This document shows positions 55,101-62,687 of a DNA stretch of 64,000 nt, in pieces. The notes below the pieces were generated by a model. The model searched no databases. It worked only from the letters and a program-made list of their open reading frames with translations, and was not told where the DNA came from. The translations under genes and the position numbers were made by a program. Position 1 is the first letter of the stretch. Each line of letters starts with the position of its first letter. The stretch comes from Sedimentisphaerales bacterium (lineage in GTDB: Bacteria > Planctomycetota > Phycisphaerae > Sedimentisphaerales > Anaerohalosphaeraceae): positions 1 to 64,000 of the forward strand of contig JAFGPC010000183.1 in assembly GCA_016926155.1 (NCBI GenBank). The letters are read 5' to 3'.

Positions 55101-55224
55101 TTCTCTCGGAAGACCGATAGAGGCAAACGATGCGTGGAAACTGGGTGCTGAAGGAATCGATGGCTCACAAGAGCAGAACCAGCACATTCATCTCTGCCGT
55201 GAGGCACTTAAAAATAATTTGTGA
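52192..55224 (+). CDS. Exported DUF5107-domain protein with C-terminal TPR array
   Basis: 1010 residues. Signal peptide (FIFLVFNTVLIVCPRGLA/DVKAW), a DUF5107 region (about 40-400: LKITCLPELGGRLHSVLDKTTGEEVF, GGVEWNAGPQVHT, EVSWHEWWYPV) with the galactose-mutarotase-like look of that family, and then TPR repeats from about 480 to the end (ARRYYEKAIAKDENYCPALRNLA, DACAHLHLGNLYAHLGRLDEALECW). DUF5107-TPR proteins occur beside glycoside hydrolase genes and are taken to bind or process sugars, but no reaction is established for this one. AAAGGGG (52178-52184) precedes the ATG. No break seen; it converges on the oxidoreductase pair at 55345. Confidence 0.88.
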   Translation: MIDNLKLQLFIFLVFNTVLIVCPRGLADVKAWEGTITIPTYGWEEDINPKFWALEGQIKLSTTVKGTIVYPYTMQDHLSRTCENRIYKALYLENEYLKITCLPELGGRLHSVLDKTTGEEVFHVNHVIKPSMIAMRGAFISGGVEWNAGPQVHTVTILSPVDALVGKNTDGSAWLQVSNLEQSLRTHWTVRLTLHPDRAYLDEEIRIENPVDAINPYYFWNCTAFPCREGTRFIYPMTLGTDHNGTESFNWPVHEGRDLSWLKNYETWASIFAVDCAFDFFGAYDVDTDRGVVQVADRYELSGKKAWTWGTWDFGLVSQKNLTDDDGPYIEVQSGPLPTQSDYGMLWPRQEVSWHEWWYPVHGLADGFEYATRDVAIQTLCKDGNLQLRMIATKVFSNAICTAKKHGKTLMKQPLHLSPDKVVFWSVPNGDSEPMEIHIRTRNGRILAKFTTPLPIPKASLTPRPSFENKADEELTVEQLFLKGKKYDLATDRTSARRYYEKAIAKDENYCPALRNLAVLDYEAGLYGQAAIQLHEATKRNPSDGVAWYFLGLCHLNLDRTDDAVRCGYRAVRCFGSESLGYDLAGRAFMRCSEYSKAVTAFEQATAVNPKDDNVQNHRLIALYAAGDKTISEKAMGRIKQDPTDIIPRALVALQSKKHMKTFDKEIRDFVGEVNFEMIEAALVFADLGLHKEAALLLEVVCVDSLPVEKQNPLLLYYIAYFHGQGKDDASAQDTLKKATGIWRDFVFPSRPEAVSVFQYAITQNPRDACAHLHLGNLYAHLGRLDEALECWREAARLDSGQSITWRNLGLYMWGFKEDLAAAADFYRKAILARPKDQTLYRDLADILIADKKRPEAIKVLKSTPFEKVRRADIIIMLAQAYIDEERHTEAIDLLEGTPYFVNWEGQTITWDLFNRAHIARGKQRLDSGDYMRALKDFEAALTYPANIGVGRSDKPCEACAQYWRGKALYSLGRPIEANDAWKLGAEGIDGSQEQNQHIHLCREALKNNL

Positions 55225-55344
55225 TAGAACAATTTGATAAATATTGATGGAATTTGTTCTGGTAGGATTTACTCGCCATTGAAGTGGTTGGTTAGGATTC
55301 AATGGCCTGCGCACATGTTTTATAGGAAAGCCCCAGATTCAATA

Positions 55345-56568
55345 TTATACGTTGGAACTTTCCGAAGACCACAGGCTTAATGGATGTTTACGATTTTGAA
55401 GGGGAGATCGAACGGGGGCATTCAATCGATGCGACTCATATATTCCGAGGATCATCTCCAGGGCGGCACGGCCATCATACACACTTCCTTTCGGTTGGCT
55501 ATCTGATTCAATAGCATAAATCAAGTCTAAAGCAATTAATCGGTTGCCATACTGGTGATGAGAATCACTGAGAGGCTCCGGCCTATCAATACCGGCACTT
55601 GATATCCGTTTCCATGTGTTTTTCGTACGACCAGGCTGCCAAGTGGGATCCTCCGTAAACCAGACTTCGGGCACAGCACCAGTGGTGGTAGTGAGGATTC
55701 CCTTGCTTCCATAAATCTGGAGACCATATCGTTGAGAGACTCCGTGGCGTGTTCTGTGGGTGGAGAAATAGCCCATTGTTTTCCCGTCAAAACCGTATAT
55801 CGCATGAATCTCATCCCCGGTAAGGGGGCCAATACCTTCAGCCCCATCCCGCACATCGTCCTGCGTAACAGGGCGGCCCTCGTTTCGTACCTGCGCGAAA
55901 CACCATTGCGGATCACCCGCGAAAAACCGCATCAGATCCATAATGTGGGTTCCCAACACCATTAGATCTTCCCCCCCACCCCGACGGTCCTCTTTACCAC
56001 GGCCACGAAGTTCCAGGATATCTCCGAGCAATCCTTCCCGGATCGCCTTCTTTGCATGGGCTAGTGCCGGGCTATACCGTGTCTGGTGAGCTATAGCCAG
56101 CTTTAAATTCCGTTTCTCCAATACCGCCACCATTTCGTCCGCTTGATCAAGACTTTGACATATGGGTTTTTCCATGAAAATATGGCATCCTGCCTCAGCA
56201 CAGGCCAAAACCATGTCCCGATGGCCGTCCAGCCAGCGTGGGGCGACACTTACGATGTGCGGATGTTCTTTTTCAAGCATTCTACGATAATCAGAGTATC
56301 CTTTAGGAGCCTTGAGCCGTCGAGTCGCGGCAGTAAGGCCTTGTGGATCAGGATCAGCCACAGCAACCACTTCCGTCTGTTCAATGTCACTCCAAACAAT
56401 GTCAAGTCCATGGCCATAGCCTCCCCGTCCCGTGTTTCCGATGATTGCCACTCGATATTTGGCGGTAGCTGTGCCGGCTATGTTTTGTTTCCCAGTCGAC
56501 ACAGCCGTCAGGCCAAGCGTGACGCCTGCGAGAAAATCTCGTCGTCTTATCGGTCTCTTCAGATTCAT
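55345..56568 (-). CDS. Tat-exported Gfo/Idh/MocA oxidoreductase, coupled to upstream gene
   Basis: 407 residues from ATG 56568; the in-frame TTG at 56589 is not needed. The ATG overlaps the TGA of the preceding gene (ATGA), so translation is probably coupled. Twin-arginine leader RPIRRRDFLAGVTLG, Rossmann site AIIGNTGRGGYGHG, and active-site motif MEKPICQS. It lacks the WLGPAP/HPHR block seen in the oxidoreductases at 40943 and 50648, so it belongs to a different subgroup and probably has another substrate. AAAGGA is only 2 nt from the ATG, consistent with re-initiation. Confidence 0.9.
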   Translation of the reverse strand: MNLKRPIRRRDFLAGVTLGLTAVSTGKQNIAGTATAKYRVAIIGNTGRGGYGHGLDIVWSDIEQTEVVAVADPDPQGLTAATRRLKAPKGYSDYRRMLEKEHPHIVSVAPRWLDGHRDMVLACAEAGCHIFMEKPICQSLDQADEMVAVLEKRNLKLAIAHQTRYSPALAHAKKAIREGLLGDILELRGRGKEDRRGGGEDLMVLGTHIMDLMRFFAGDPQWCFAQVRNEGRPVTQDDVRDGAEGIGPLTGDEIHAIYGFDGKTMGYFSTHRTRHGVSQRYGLQIYGSKGILTTTTGAVPEVWFTEDPTWQPGRTKNTWKRISSAGIDRPEPLSDSHHQYGNRLIALDLIYAIESDSQPKGSVYDGRAALEMILGIYESHRLNAPVRSPLQNRKHPLSLWSSESSNV

Positions 56569-57878
56569 ATTCCTTTGGGGATAGCCCAATGACCACTCCG
56601 ATACTGGCGACGAACGAGTTGGTTAGCCTCAACGTCATTCATAATTTGTTCTGATTTTGGATCTACGTGCAGGATGCGTCCGACACGAGCGGCGATATTA
56701 CCCAGATGAGCGAGGGTTGCCGAGAGGTGCCCGGTTTCGATATTGGCATGAAGACGCTCGCCCGTCTTGATGGCATCCAAAAAATTGCGGTGATGCATTG
56801 AACTGTTGAGCCTGCTTTTCATCCGGTCACGCAGTTCGTTGCGGGGACCATATAATTGCCAGCCTTCCTGTTTTCCTAGAATCATCATTCCCTGAGTGCC
56901 GTAGAATGCATTCCCATTCTCATATCCCTCCTGGACATAGGGGGACCAGATGCGCTGTTCATAGATAAGCTGCTTCTTGCGCCCACCTGACAACTCATAT
57001 TCATAGGAGACATAATATGTGTCCGGGAACTGTTGATCATCGTCGAAGAAGTACTTCCCGCCGACGGCGGCTATTTTGCTCGGATGGGTTTCCACGCCCA
57101 AGCCCCAACGGGCAATGTCAATATCATGGACTCCGTCGTTTCCGATATCGCCTGTTCCAAAATTAAGAAACCAGCGCCAGCTCGAATGCAGCAGGTTGCT
57201 TTGATAAGGAACCTTTGGGGAAGGACCAATCCACAAGTCATACTCCAGATGTGGCGGTGGATCGGTTGGCTTAGCCCTGCCGATATTCCGACGCAGTTGA
57301 CTGTTCCAAGCCTTGGCAGCAAGAACTTCTCCGATAGCGCCTTCATGGAGCAATTGCATCGCCCGGATAACATGATCGGCGCTGCGGCTCTGTGTACCCA
57401 CCTGTACCACTCGCCCATGCCGACCAGCGGCCTCCACCATCAGGCGACCCTCCCGGATATTGTGCGAACAGGGCTTTTCCACATAGACGTGTTTACCTGC
57501 CTCACAGGCAAGAATCGTTGCCGCCGCATGCCAGTGATCGGGGGTGGCGATGATCACGGCATCCACCTGCTTGTCATCAAGCACCCGCCGCAAATCCGAC
57601 ACGGTCTTGGGCACCTTACCGCCTGCCTCCTCAACGATATTTGCAGCCCGATTCGCATGAATTGTATCGGGATCACAAACATAAATGACATCAACATCTT
57701 TCTGAGAGGAAAAGGATTTTAATAGGCCAGAACCGTGTCCTCCCGGGCCGATCATACCAATCCGAATCTTATCTCTGGTGCCTGCAGCCCAAATCATGGA
57801 CTGAGAACTCGCCAATATCGTACTTCCTCCAATTGCCCCGGAGTCTTTCAAGAACTTTCTGCGGCTGATTCTTTTCAT
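56565..57878 (-). CDS. Tat-exported Gfo/Idh/MocA family oxidoreductase
   Basis: 437 residues from ATG 57878; the frame runs open upstream to 58163, but the twin-arginine leader (RISRRKFLKDSGAIGG) begins at 57878 and AAGGA lies about 11 nt before it. Rossmann site GMIGPGGHGSGLL, active-site motif VEKPCSHN, YDLWIGPSPKVPYQSN and the GDIGNDGVHDIDIARW segment are all in family positions. It sits divergent from the Spy-like gene and is coupled to the next oxidoreductase by an ATGA overlap. The pair may act one after the other on the same sugar, as oxidoreductase pairs do in 3-keto-glycoside loci (inference). Confidence 0.9.
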   Translation of the reverse strand: MKRISRRKFLKDSGAIGGSTILASSQSMIWAAGTRDKIRIGMIGPGGHGSGLLKSFSSQKDVDVIYVCDPDTIHANRAANIVEEAGGKVPKTVSDLRRVLDDKQVDAVIIATPDHWHAAATILACEAGKHVYVEKPCSHNIREGRLMVEAAGRHGRVVQVGTQSRSADHVIRAMQLLHEGAIGEVLAAKAWNSQLRRNIGRAKPTDPPPHLEYDLWIGPSPKVPYQSNLLHSSWRWFLNFGTGDIGNDGVHDIDIARWGLGVETHPSKIAAVGGKYFFDDDQQFPDTYYVSYEYELSGGRKKQLIYEQRIWSPYVQEGYENGNAFYGTQGMMILGKQEGWQLYGPRNELRDRMKSRLNSSMHHRNFLDAIKTGERLHANIETGHLSATLAHLGNIAARVGRILHVDPKSEQIMNDVEANQLVRRQYRSGHWAIPKGI

Positions 57879-58166
57879 AGTATATATTTTCCTTTTATTT
57901 GATATATCACGCAAGAGGATTCTTTGAGGAAGTAATCTACCTGATTTGAAACGGAAGATCCAGCAGATGACACTTGAGTCATGAGATGTATGGATGTTAA
58001 GTTGTTTCGACAAAGATTGGAAAGCCCGATTCAATAAATCTGAAGTAATGTATGCAATTAAAAGCTGGTTGCTGGCGTCTTGATACAGTAAAATGAGTAT
58101 CAGGCCAGTGCCCGGCGGGGGTATAGGCCTAAAGCGTAAAACCATATTCTTTTGGAGGGCCATGTC

Positions 58167-58850
58167 ATGAAGAAGTACCTACTATTGACGGGAGTGATTC
58201 TGGGGATTCTGGTAGTTACCTGGACAGCAATCGCCCAGGATGAAGGAGTTTCGGCTCGGCGAGGAGGGGGTGGATCCCAAAACTTGACGGCCGAGCAGAG
58301 AGCCCAGATGAGGGAGAGGTTTCAGATTATGTCCGAGGAGGAGCGACAACAGTTCCGGGAACAAATGCGTGCACGATTCGAGAACATGTCCGAGGAAGAA
58401 CGTGCTCAGATGCGTCAGCGATTCAGCGGAAGAACCCGCTTGAGCCAAGAAGAGCAGCTTGCGGCTATAAAGAAGGTGGAAGAACAACTGGGAAAGCTCA
58501 AAGCCAGTATAGAAAGCAATTCCACTTCCCAGGGCAGGAATTTCCGGGATATGTCAGAAGAAGAAAGAACGAAATTCAGAGAAGAACGCACCAAGGTACG
58601 GGAGGCCCGTCAGGCTACTTTTACCGCAATTAATGAAGAGCTTAACAAGCTCAATCCACCTAGACCAACTCCCGAACAGATGGAAACCCTGCGCGAACTC
58701 ACGGAGATACGAGAGTTAGCTGAAAAGGAGAAAGCAACAGAAACTGCAAAACGTCTAGTCACCCTCATCGAGAAGCAAACCCAGCAACTCGGGCCGATGA
58801 TGATACGGGGGGGGCGTGGTGCAGGTGCTCCGGAGACCAGCGGTCGGTGA
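58167..58850 (+). CDS. Small secreted charged coiled-coil protein, Spy/CpxP-like, with MSEEER repeats
   Basis: 227 residues from ATG 58167, with GGAGG 8 nt upstream; the TTG at 58152 is not the start. Signal peptide (MKKYLLLTGVILGILVVTW..., cleavage near AIA/QDE). The mature protein is almost all helix, rich in Glu, Arg and Gln, and repeats MSEEER three times (about residues 51, 72 and 128), each followed by a phased Q/R/F stretch. The Gly-rich tail ends in PMMIRGGRGAGAPETSGR. This resembles periplasmic Spy/CpxP-type chaperones and planctomycete charged repeat proteins. No enzyme function is expected. Confidence 0.75.
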   Translation: MKKYLLLTGVILGILVVTWTAIAQDEGVSARRGGGGSQNLTAEQRAQMRERFQIMSEEERQQFREQMRARFENMSEEERAQMRQRFSGRTRLSQEEQLAAIKKVEEQLGKLKASIESNSTSQGRNFRDMSEEERTKFREERTKVREARQATFTAINEELNKLNPPRPTPEQMETLRELTEIRELAEKEKATETAKRLVTLIEKQTQQLGPMMIRGGRGAGAPETSGR

Positions 58851-59429
58851 TCGTAGTTTTTGAAACCTGGCAGGTCATAGTACCGGATTGCAGTGAATTA
58901 TTCAGATGAGCCAGGCTGGTATGCTCAGGAATCTCTAAAAGAGTTCTTATTTTTGTTATCGCAGGATGTTCGGTAGATAGGCAGTAGATAAAGTGTAAAA
59001 TGAATTAGGGGATTAGTAAGGCTAACTTTGTGGTATTCGGCGTAAGTAGATATACGAGTCATTGAGCAGGCGATCCTAAATCCCTATCCGACTTTAATTA
59101 CAATAACTGAGTTGTGTTGAAGATGCTTATTCTTAAGATTCACCCTTCGACATTATAACTGACAACGCCTGCAATCTATAGAAGGAATGAAGTTATGGGC
59201 CTGTAATCTGAGAACCTATTGTGTAAGAATCTATAGTCAAGCAGACATACTATGGTTCTTTCCCGCAGACATTCTTTGTATTCCTTGGTTTTCCTCTCTT
59301 TCGGTTGAGCATTGTCACAAGATTCCGGCAAGCGGAAGAAAGCTATATATACACTATCTTGAGTATGATAATGATATGTAATTACATCAAAATATGATCC
59401 GTTGTAGAAATATCCTTTGCCGCACGGCC
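58851..59429. other. Long intergenic region without recognisable gene
   Basis: AT-rich. It has a weak CCTGGC/GCCAGG pair (58866-58871, 58910-58915) soon after the Spy-like gene. Short open frames have no ribosome site and no recognisable product. No relic of a mobile element was found by eye. Confidence 0.4.
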
Positions 59430-59479
59430 TTGAAACACGATGATTCAGTGGTACAATAAAAAAGAGTCAAATAACTCTT
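59430..59479 (+). promoter_or_regulatory. Promoter and start-site hairpin before the 59580 gene
   Basis: TTGAAA (59430-59435), 16-nt spacer, TACAAT (59452-59457). A perfect hairpin AAGAGT/ACTCTT with loop CAAATA (59462-59479) lies right at the expected transcription start, where it could be an operator or a 5' stabilising stem. Confidence 0.5.
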
Positions 59480-59579
59480 AATTCAAAGGAGCATTTGTTC
59501 TTTTCTCATGACTGCTTCTCAGCATCAGGAGAATCAATTATCTCTAATCGTAATCAAAACGCGCAAAGGAACATGATCC

Positions 59580-61424
59580 ATGAAATTAAGTTGGAATCGT
59601 AAGAAGGCTAAATTGTTTCTGCAAAAAATGACATTACTTGTTTTTCTGATGGTTGTCCTTGAATTATCAACCGTACAAGGCAATCCATCCGTCAATGTCA
59701 TGATCTGGGACTCTTGTTCGTACTTGGATGACATGGTCGATATAGGAAAAAAGACAGGATGGAAAGTAGTGCCTATTAATCTCCTGAAGCTCGAAACGGA
59801 TCCACCCAAGGCATCTTCAGATCCCGGGTACTATGGCAGAGAGTACACTTTTGAGGGTGATGCGGTGATAGAGAGCGACCGACTGGTCATCCTTTTTCAG
59901 TCTAAAAAAAGAAGTGTGGCTTTCTTTTCAAAAGCGACTCCAGACAGGAAGATCGTGGACTTTTCTCCATTCCCGATGAAGATCAATCCAGCCGGTGTTG
60001 TCCATGTTGGAATCGTGCAGAATACAGGAGATGAAGCAACACTAAAGATATCCCTTTTTAACGCCCATGATCAAAATTTATCCTATATCCTCTCTCTGGA
60101 CAGGAGCGGGATTATTGGAATAAAACCATCTCAGTACCTACAAAGATTCAATCTTCAAGGTAAGATTGAGTATGGTATTGTCCCCAGTTTTATTGGCGAT
60201 GACCTGATATATGATCCCAAACAGTATCCTTCAATGAATGTACTCTCTCTGCCGTCAGAGAACCTTTTTTTGGGATTGCTGCAAGGAGAAAATAGTCAAC
60301 TGGTTATCACCTGGCCGGAAGGGAGGCAGCGGATAGGGCTTAGATTAGGTGGGAAAGAACAAGAGGAACGATTCATTGAGTCTATTGATTTTGAAACTGA
60401 AGGACAGAGTCTTTATATGGCGATATTGGAATCAGATGGTATTTGGCATAGCGAAAAACTGACATCGTCCTTTCTGGAGAGAGAAGTTGCTATAAGTTGG
60501 AAAAGGCCTTTTCCTGCCAAATGGATAACTCAGTTATACGAGGGCGAGGTGAAAACCACTTATGGATTCAGAGACTTCAAAGGACAGATATGGCGCGGAG
60601 TAGCAGGTATGTACCTTTATCCTGTCTGGTTCGACGGAGACATTGCATTCTACCATCTGAGTAAAAAGGTGCCGCCGAAGGGCGAATCTATCATTTATTT
60701 CCTGGAAGGAAACAACACCCCTGTTTCTATCCCGACTCCCGTTGACATTATGAAGGCTACGCTGGGCCGTAAAACCTGTGATGATTTATTTGACCTTGCC
60801 GGTCAAACATTGCGCACGCATCATAGAAGGGGAGGCGTCGGTATTCGCCGCGCCTGTACCTGTGGATGTACAGAGGCAATAGAGATTGTCTTTAAGGCGG
60901 GTCAGGAGAACGACAGAAGTGAATATATTGACGAAGCCATTGCAGATATGCTCTACTTTGTCGAACGTCATATGGAAAGAATTGATGAATATCGTGTTTT
61001 TGCAGATACCATGATCAAATTTCTACGCTCAGCAGCAAGCTCTTCTGTGGAGTTGAAACCATTTGTTGAACCGTTGGAACAAATAGCGTTGCAAATACCC
61101 CAGGACTATGATGCACAGCGAGGGAATATTAAATCTATCGTATATGCAAAGGAACTTGCATCAAAGACCGGCGCTCTTGTGCACAGAAAATCTGCGGAGA
61201 ATTTATCCGCCTGCCTGGATCTCTGTGGAAAGTGGAGAGACATGGGTGGGGCTCAAGATAGCCTTCTTGCGGAGTATCATATGATCGTCCGGAAACTATT
61301 TCAGGAAGCGGGATATGGCTGTGTAGAATGGCCCAACGCAGTGGAATTGGCACAAGAAATCAGAAATCGATGCCGACAGTGTCTCAGAAATCCTGATGGC
61401 TATGAGATATGGGCAAATTACTAA
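59580..61424 (+). CDS. Unrecognised exported protein, paired with an FGE-like lipoprotein
   Basis: 614 residues, AAAGGA 9 nt before ATG. Signal peptide (KMTLLVFLMVVLELSTVQG). I recognise no family. The first two thirds read as beta-rich (AVIESDRLVILFQS, GLRLGGKEQEERF, EVAISWKRPFPAKW, IYFLEGNNTPVSIPTPVD), and the last third from about 390 is helical, with a tight cysteine group (RACTCGCTE, about 420) and further cysteines (SACLDLCGKW, RCRQCLRNPDG). The layout suggests a large carbohydrate-active or binding protein with a helical C-terminal part. The next gene starts only 45 nt after its stop, so the two are probably one transcription unit. Confidence 0.75.
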   Translation: MKLSWNRKKAKLFLQKMTLLVFLMVVLELSTVQGNPSVNVMIWDSCSYLDDMVDIGKKTGWKVVPINLLKLETDPPKASSDPGYYGREYTFEGDAVIESDRLVILFQSKKRSVAFFSKATPDRKIVDFSPFPMKINPAGVVHVGIVQNTGDEATLKISLFNAHDQNLSYILSLDRSGIIGIKPSQYLQRFNLQGKIEYGIVPSFIGDDLIYDPKQYPSMNVLSLPSENLFLGLLQGENSQLVITWPEGRQRIGLRLGGKEQEERFIESIDFETEGQSLYMAILESDGIWHSEKLTSSFLEREVAISWKRPFPAKWITQLYEGEVKTTYGFRDFKGQIWRGVAGMYLYPVWFDGDIAFYHLSKKVPPKGESIIYFLEGNNTPVSIPTPVDIMKATLGRKTCDDLFDLAGQTLRTHHRRGGVGIRRACTCGCTEAIEIVFKAGQENDRSEYIDEAIADMLYFVERHMERIDEYRVFADTMIKFLRSAASSSVELKPFVEPLEQIALQIPQDYDAQRGNIKSIVYAKELASKTGALVHRKSAENLSACLDLCGKWRDMGGAQDSLLAEYHMIVRKLFQEAGYGCVEWPNAVELAQEIRNRCRQCLRNPDGYEIWANY

Positions 61425-61469
61425 ACATGAAATGTTGAGTACGATATGGTCATACATAAGAGGGCGGTT

Positions 61470-62321
61470 ATGAGGTACTGTGTTTTATCCGGATGTGTTC
61501 TGATTACAGTTTTAGCTCTACTTCAAGGCTGTGAGCGGAAGGGTTCAAATGAGGAACCAGAAGTTTCAACTGATCTTGCAGGTGTGTTAGAGACCAAATC
61601 CGGGATAGAGATGGTTTTACTTCCTGCTGGACACTTTATCATGGGAGACAAGAATGAGCCGGATGCGCAACCTCATGAAGTCGCATTAAGTTCGTTTTAT
61701 ATCGATAAATACCTGGTGACACAAGAACAGTATCAAAAGGCCTGCAAAGAAAATCCTTCCCGCTGGAAAGGAATCCAGAATCCTGTAGAGCAGATACGCT
61801 GGTCGGACGCTGTAAAGTACTGCAATCAGCGTTCGATACTTGAAGGGCTTGAACCCTGTTATGACCTGAAAACATGGCAATGTAACTTCGATTCGAACGG
61901 ATACAGACTTCCTACCGAAGCAGAGTGGGAATATGCATGCCGAGCTGGAACCCAAACAGTCTATTTTTTCGGGAATGATGCTTCAAAACTAACCGAATAT
62001 GCATGGTTTGATAAAAATTCCGACAGACACCCGCATCCCGTGGGTCAAAAACAGCCCAATTCCTGGGGATTATATGATATGTGTGGCAATGTATGGCAAT
62101 GGTGCAACGATTTTTATCAGGTGGACTACTATCAGAAATCTCCTTTGGAGAATCCCAGAGGGCCCGAAGAAGGCCAGAGCAAAGTCGTTCGTGGTGGAGC
62201 ATGGAAATTCAGTGACCAAAATTGCCGCTCCGGCTATCGCTATAATGAAAATCCAGGATATGTAGACGTCTGTTTTGGATATGACATTTACGGATTTCGG
62301 TGCGTGAGGAACAACAAATAA
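61470..62321 (+). CDS. FGE-sulfatase-domain lipoprotein, likely not a true sulfatase-maturing enzyme
   Basis: 283 residues from ATG 61470, giving a lipoprotein leader with lipobox LLQGC; the ATG at 61446 is eight codons upstream. The domain is of the formylglycine-generating-enzyme/SUMF1 type: MVLLPAGHFIMGD, VTQEQYQKAC, GYRLPTEAEWEYACRAG, GLYDMCGNVWQWCNDFY, VVRGGAWKFSDQNCRSGYR and FGYDIYGFRCVRN. Real FGE needs two active-site cysteines five residues apart; here only the Cys in DQNCRS is seen and the other position is Phe. Many such domains serve other jobs, so a binding or altered role is likely. It follows the unknown 59580 gene closely. Confidence 0.85.
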   Translation: MRYCVLSGCVLITVLALLQGCERKGSNEEPEVSTDLAGVLETKSGIEMVLLPAGHFIMGDKNEPDAQPHEVALSSFYIDKYLVTQEQYQKACKENPSRWKGIQNPVEQIRWSDAVKYCNQRSILEGLEPCYDLKTWQCNFDSNGYRLPTEAEWEYACRAGTQTVYFFGNDASKLTEYAWFDKNSDRHPHPVGQKQPNSWGLYDMCGNVWQWCNDFYQVDYYQKSPLENPRGPEEGQSKVVRGGAWKFSDQNCRSGYRYNENPGYVDVCFGYDIYGFRCVRNNK

Positions 62322-62383
62322 TCTATAGAATTTTTCAATTTCAAAAAGCAAGTCACGAATCAGGTGAGTCGTTAAACACAAAG

Positions 62384-62416
62384 AAGCACCGCTGTCTTCA
62401 TTTGGCAACGATGCTT
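62384..62416 (-). terminator. Terminator downstream of tRNA-Ser, possibly bidirectional
   Basis: On the minus strand AAGCATCG pairs with CGGTGCTT (8 bp with one U-G pair), followed by CTTTGTGTTT, just after the tRNA. On the plus strand the same stem has one mismatch but runs into TTTTTC, so it may also end the 59580-62321 unit. Confidence 0.5.
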
Positions 62417-62422
62417 TTTCAC

Positions 62423-62507
62423 CGGAAGAGGAGGGATTCGAACCCCCGGTGGGTTGCCCCACAGCGGTTTTCAAGACCGCCACCTTAAGCCACTCGGTCA
62501 CTCTTCC
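62423..62507 (-). tRNA. tRNA-Ser, anticodon TGA
   Basis: 85 nt. The acceptor stem is GGAAGAG with CTCTTCC, the D arm begins ACCGAGTGG, the anticodon stem-loop is GCGGT CTTGAAA ACCGC (anticodon TGA), there is a long variable arm typical of serine tRNA, and the T arm is GGGGG TTCGAAT CCCTC with one G-T pair. CCA is not encoded. It reads UCA and other UCN serine codons. Confidence 0.95.
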
Positions 62508-62579
62508 ATAATGAGCTGCCGACTTTTGAAAAACCATGGATTCCCAAGTAAGCCGCTTTAAGTTCAAAACGAATAGGAA

Positions 62580-62608
62580 TTTATAACACCGGGGGTCGGA
62601 GATGTCAA
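62580..62608 (-). promoter_or_regulatory. Consensus-like promoter of tRNA-Ser
   Basis: Minus-strand TTGACA (62603-62608), 17-nt spacer, TATAAA (62580-62585). The start would be about 66 nt before the mature tRNA. Confidence 0.65.
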
Positions 62609-62633
62609 CCTTGGGATGATAGGAGAGGATCCT

Positions 62634-62671
62634 GAAATGAAAAGTTACTTCCGGGCCTTCTTTTCAGTTTC
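62634..62671 (-). terminator. Long hairpin after the isomerase-like gene
   Basis: GAAATGAAAAG (62634-62644) and CTTTTCAGTTTC (62660-62671) form an 11-bp stem with one bulge and a 15-nt loop, 17 nt past the stop of the 62688 gene. There is no T-run, so it may shield the transcript end. Confidence 0.35.
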
Positions 62672-62687
62672 CAAAGAAAGTTTTCGA

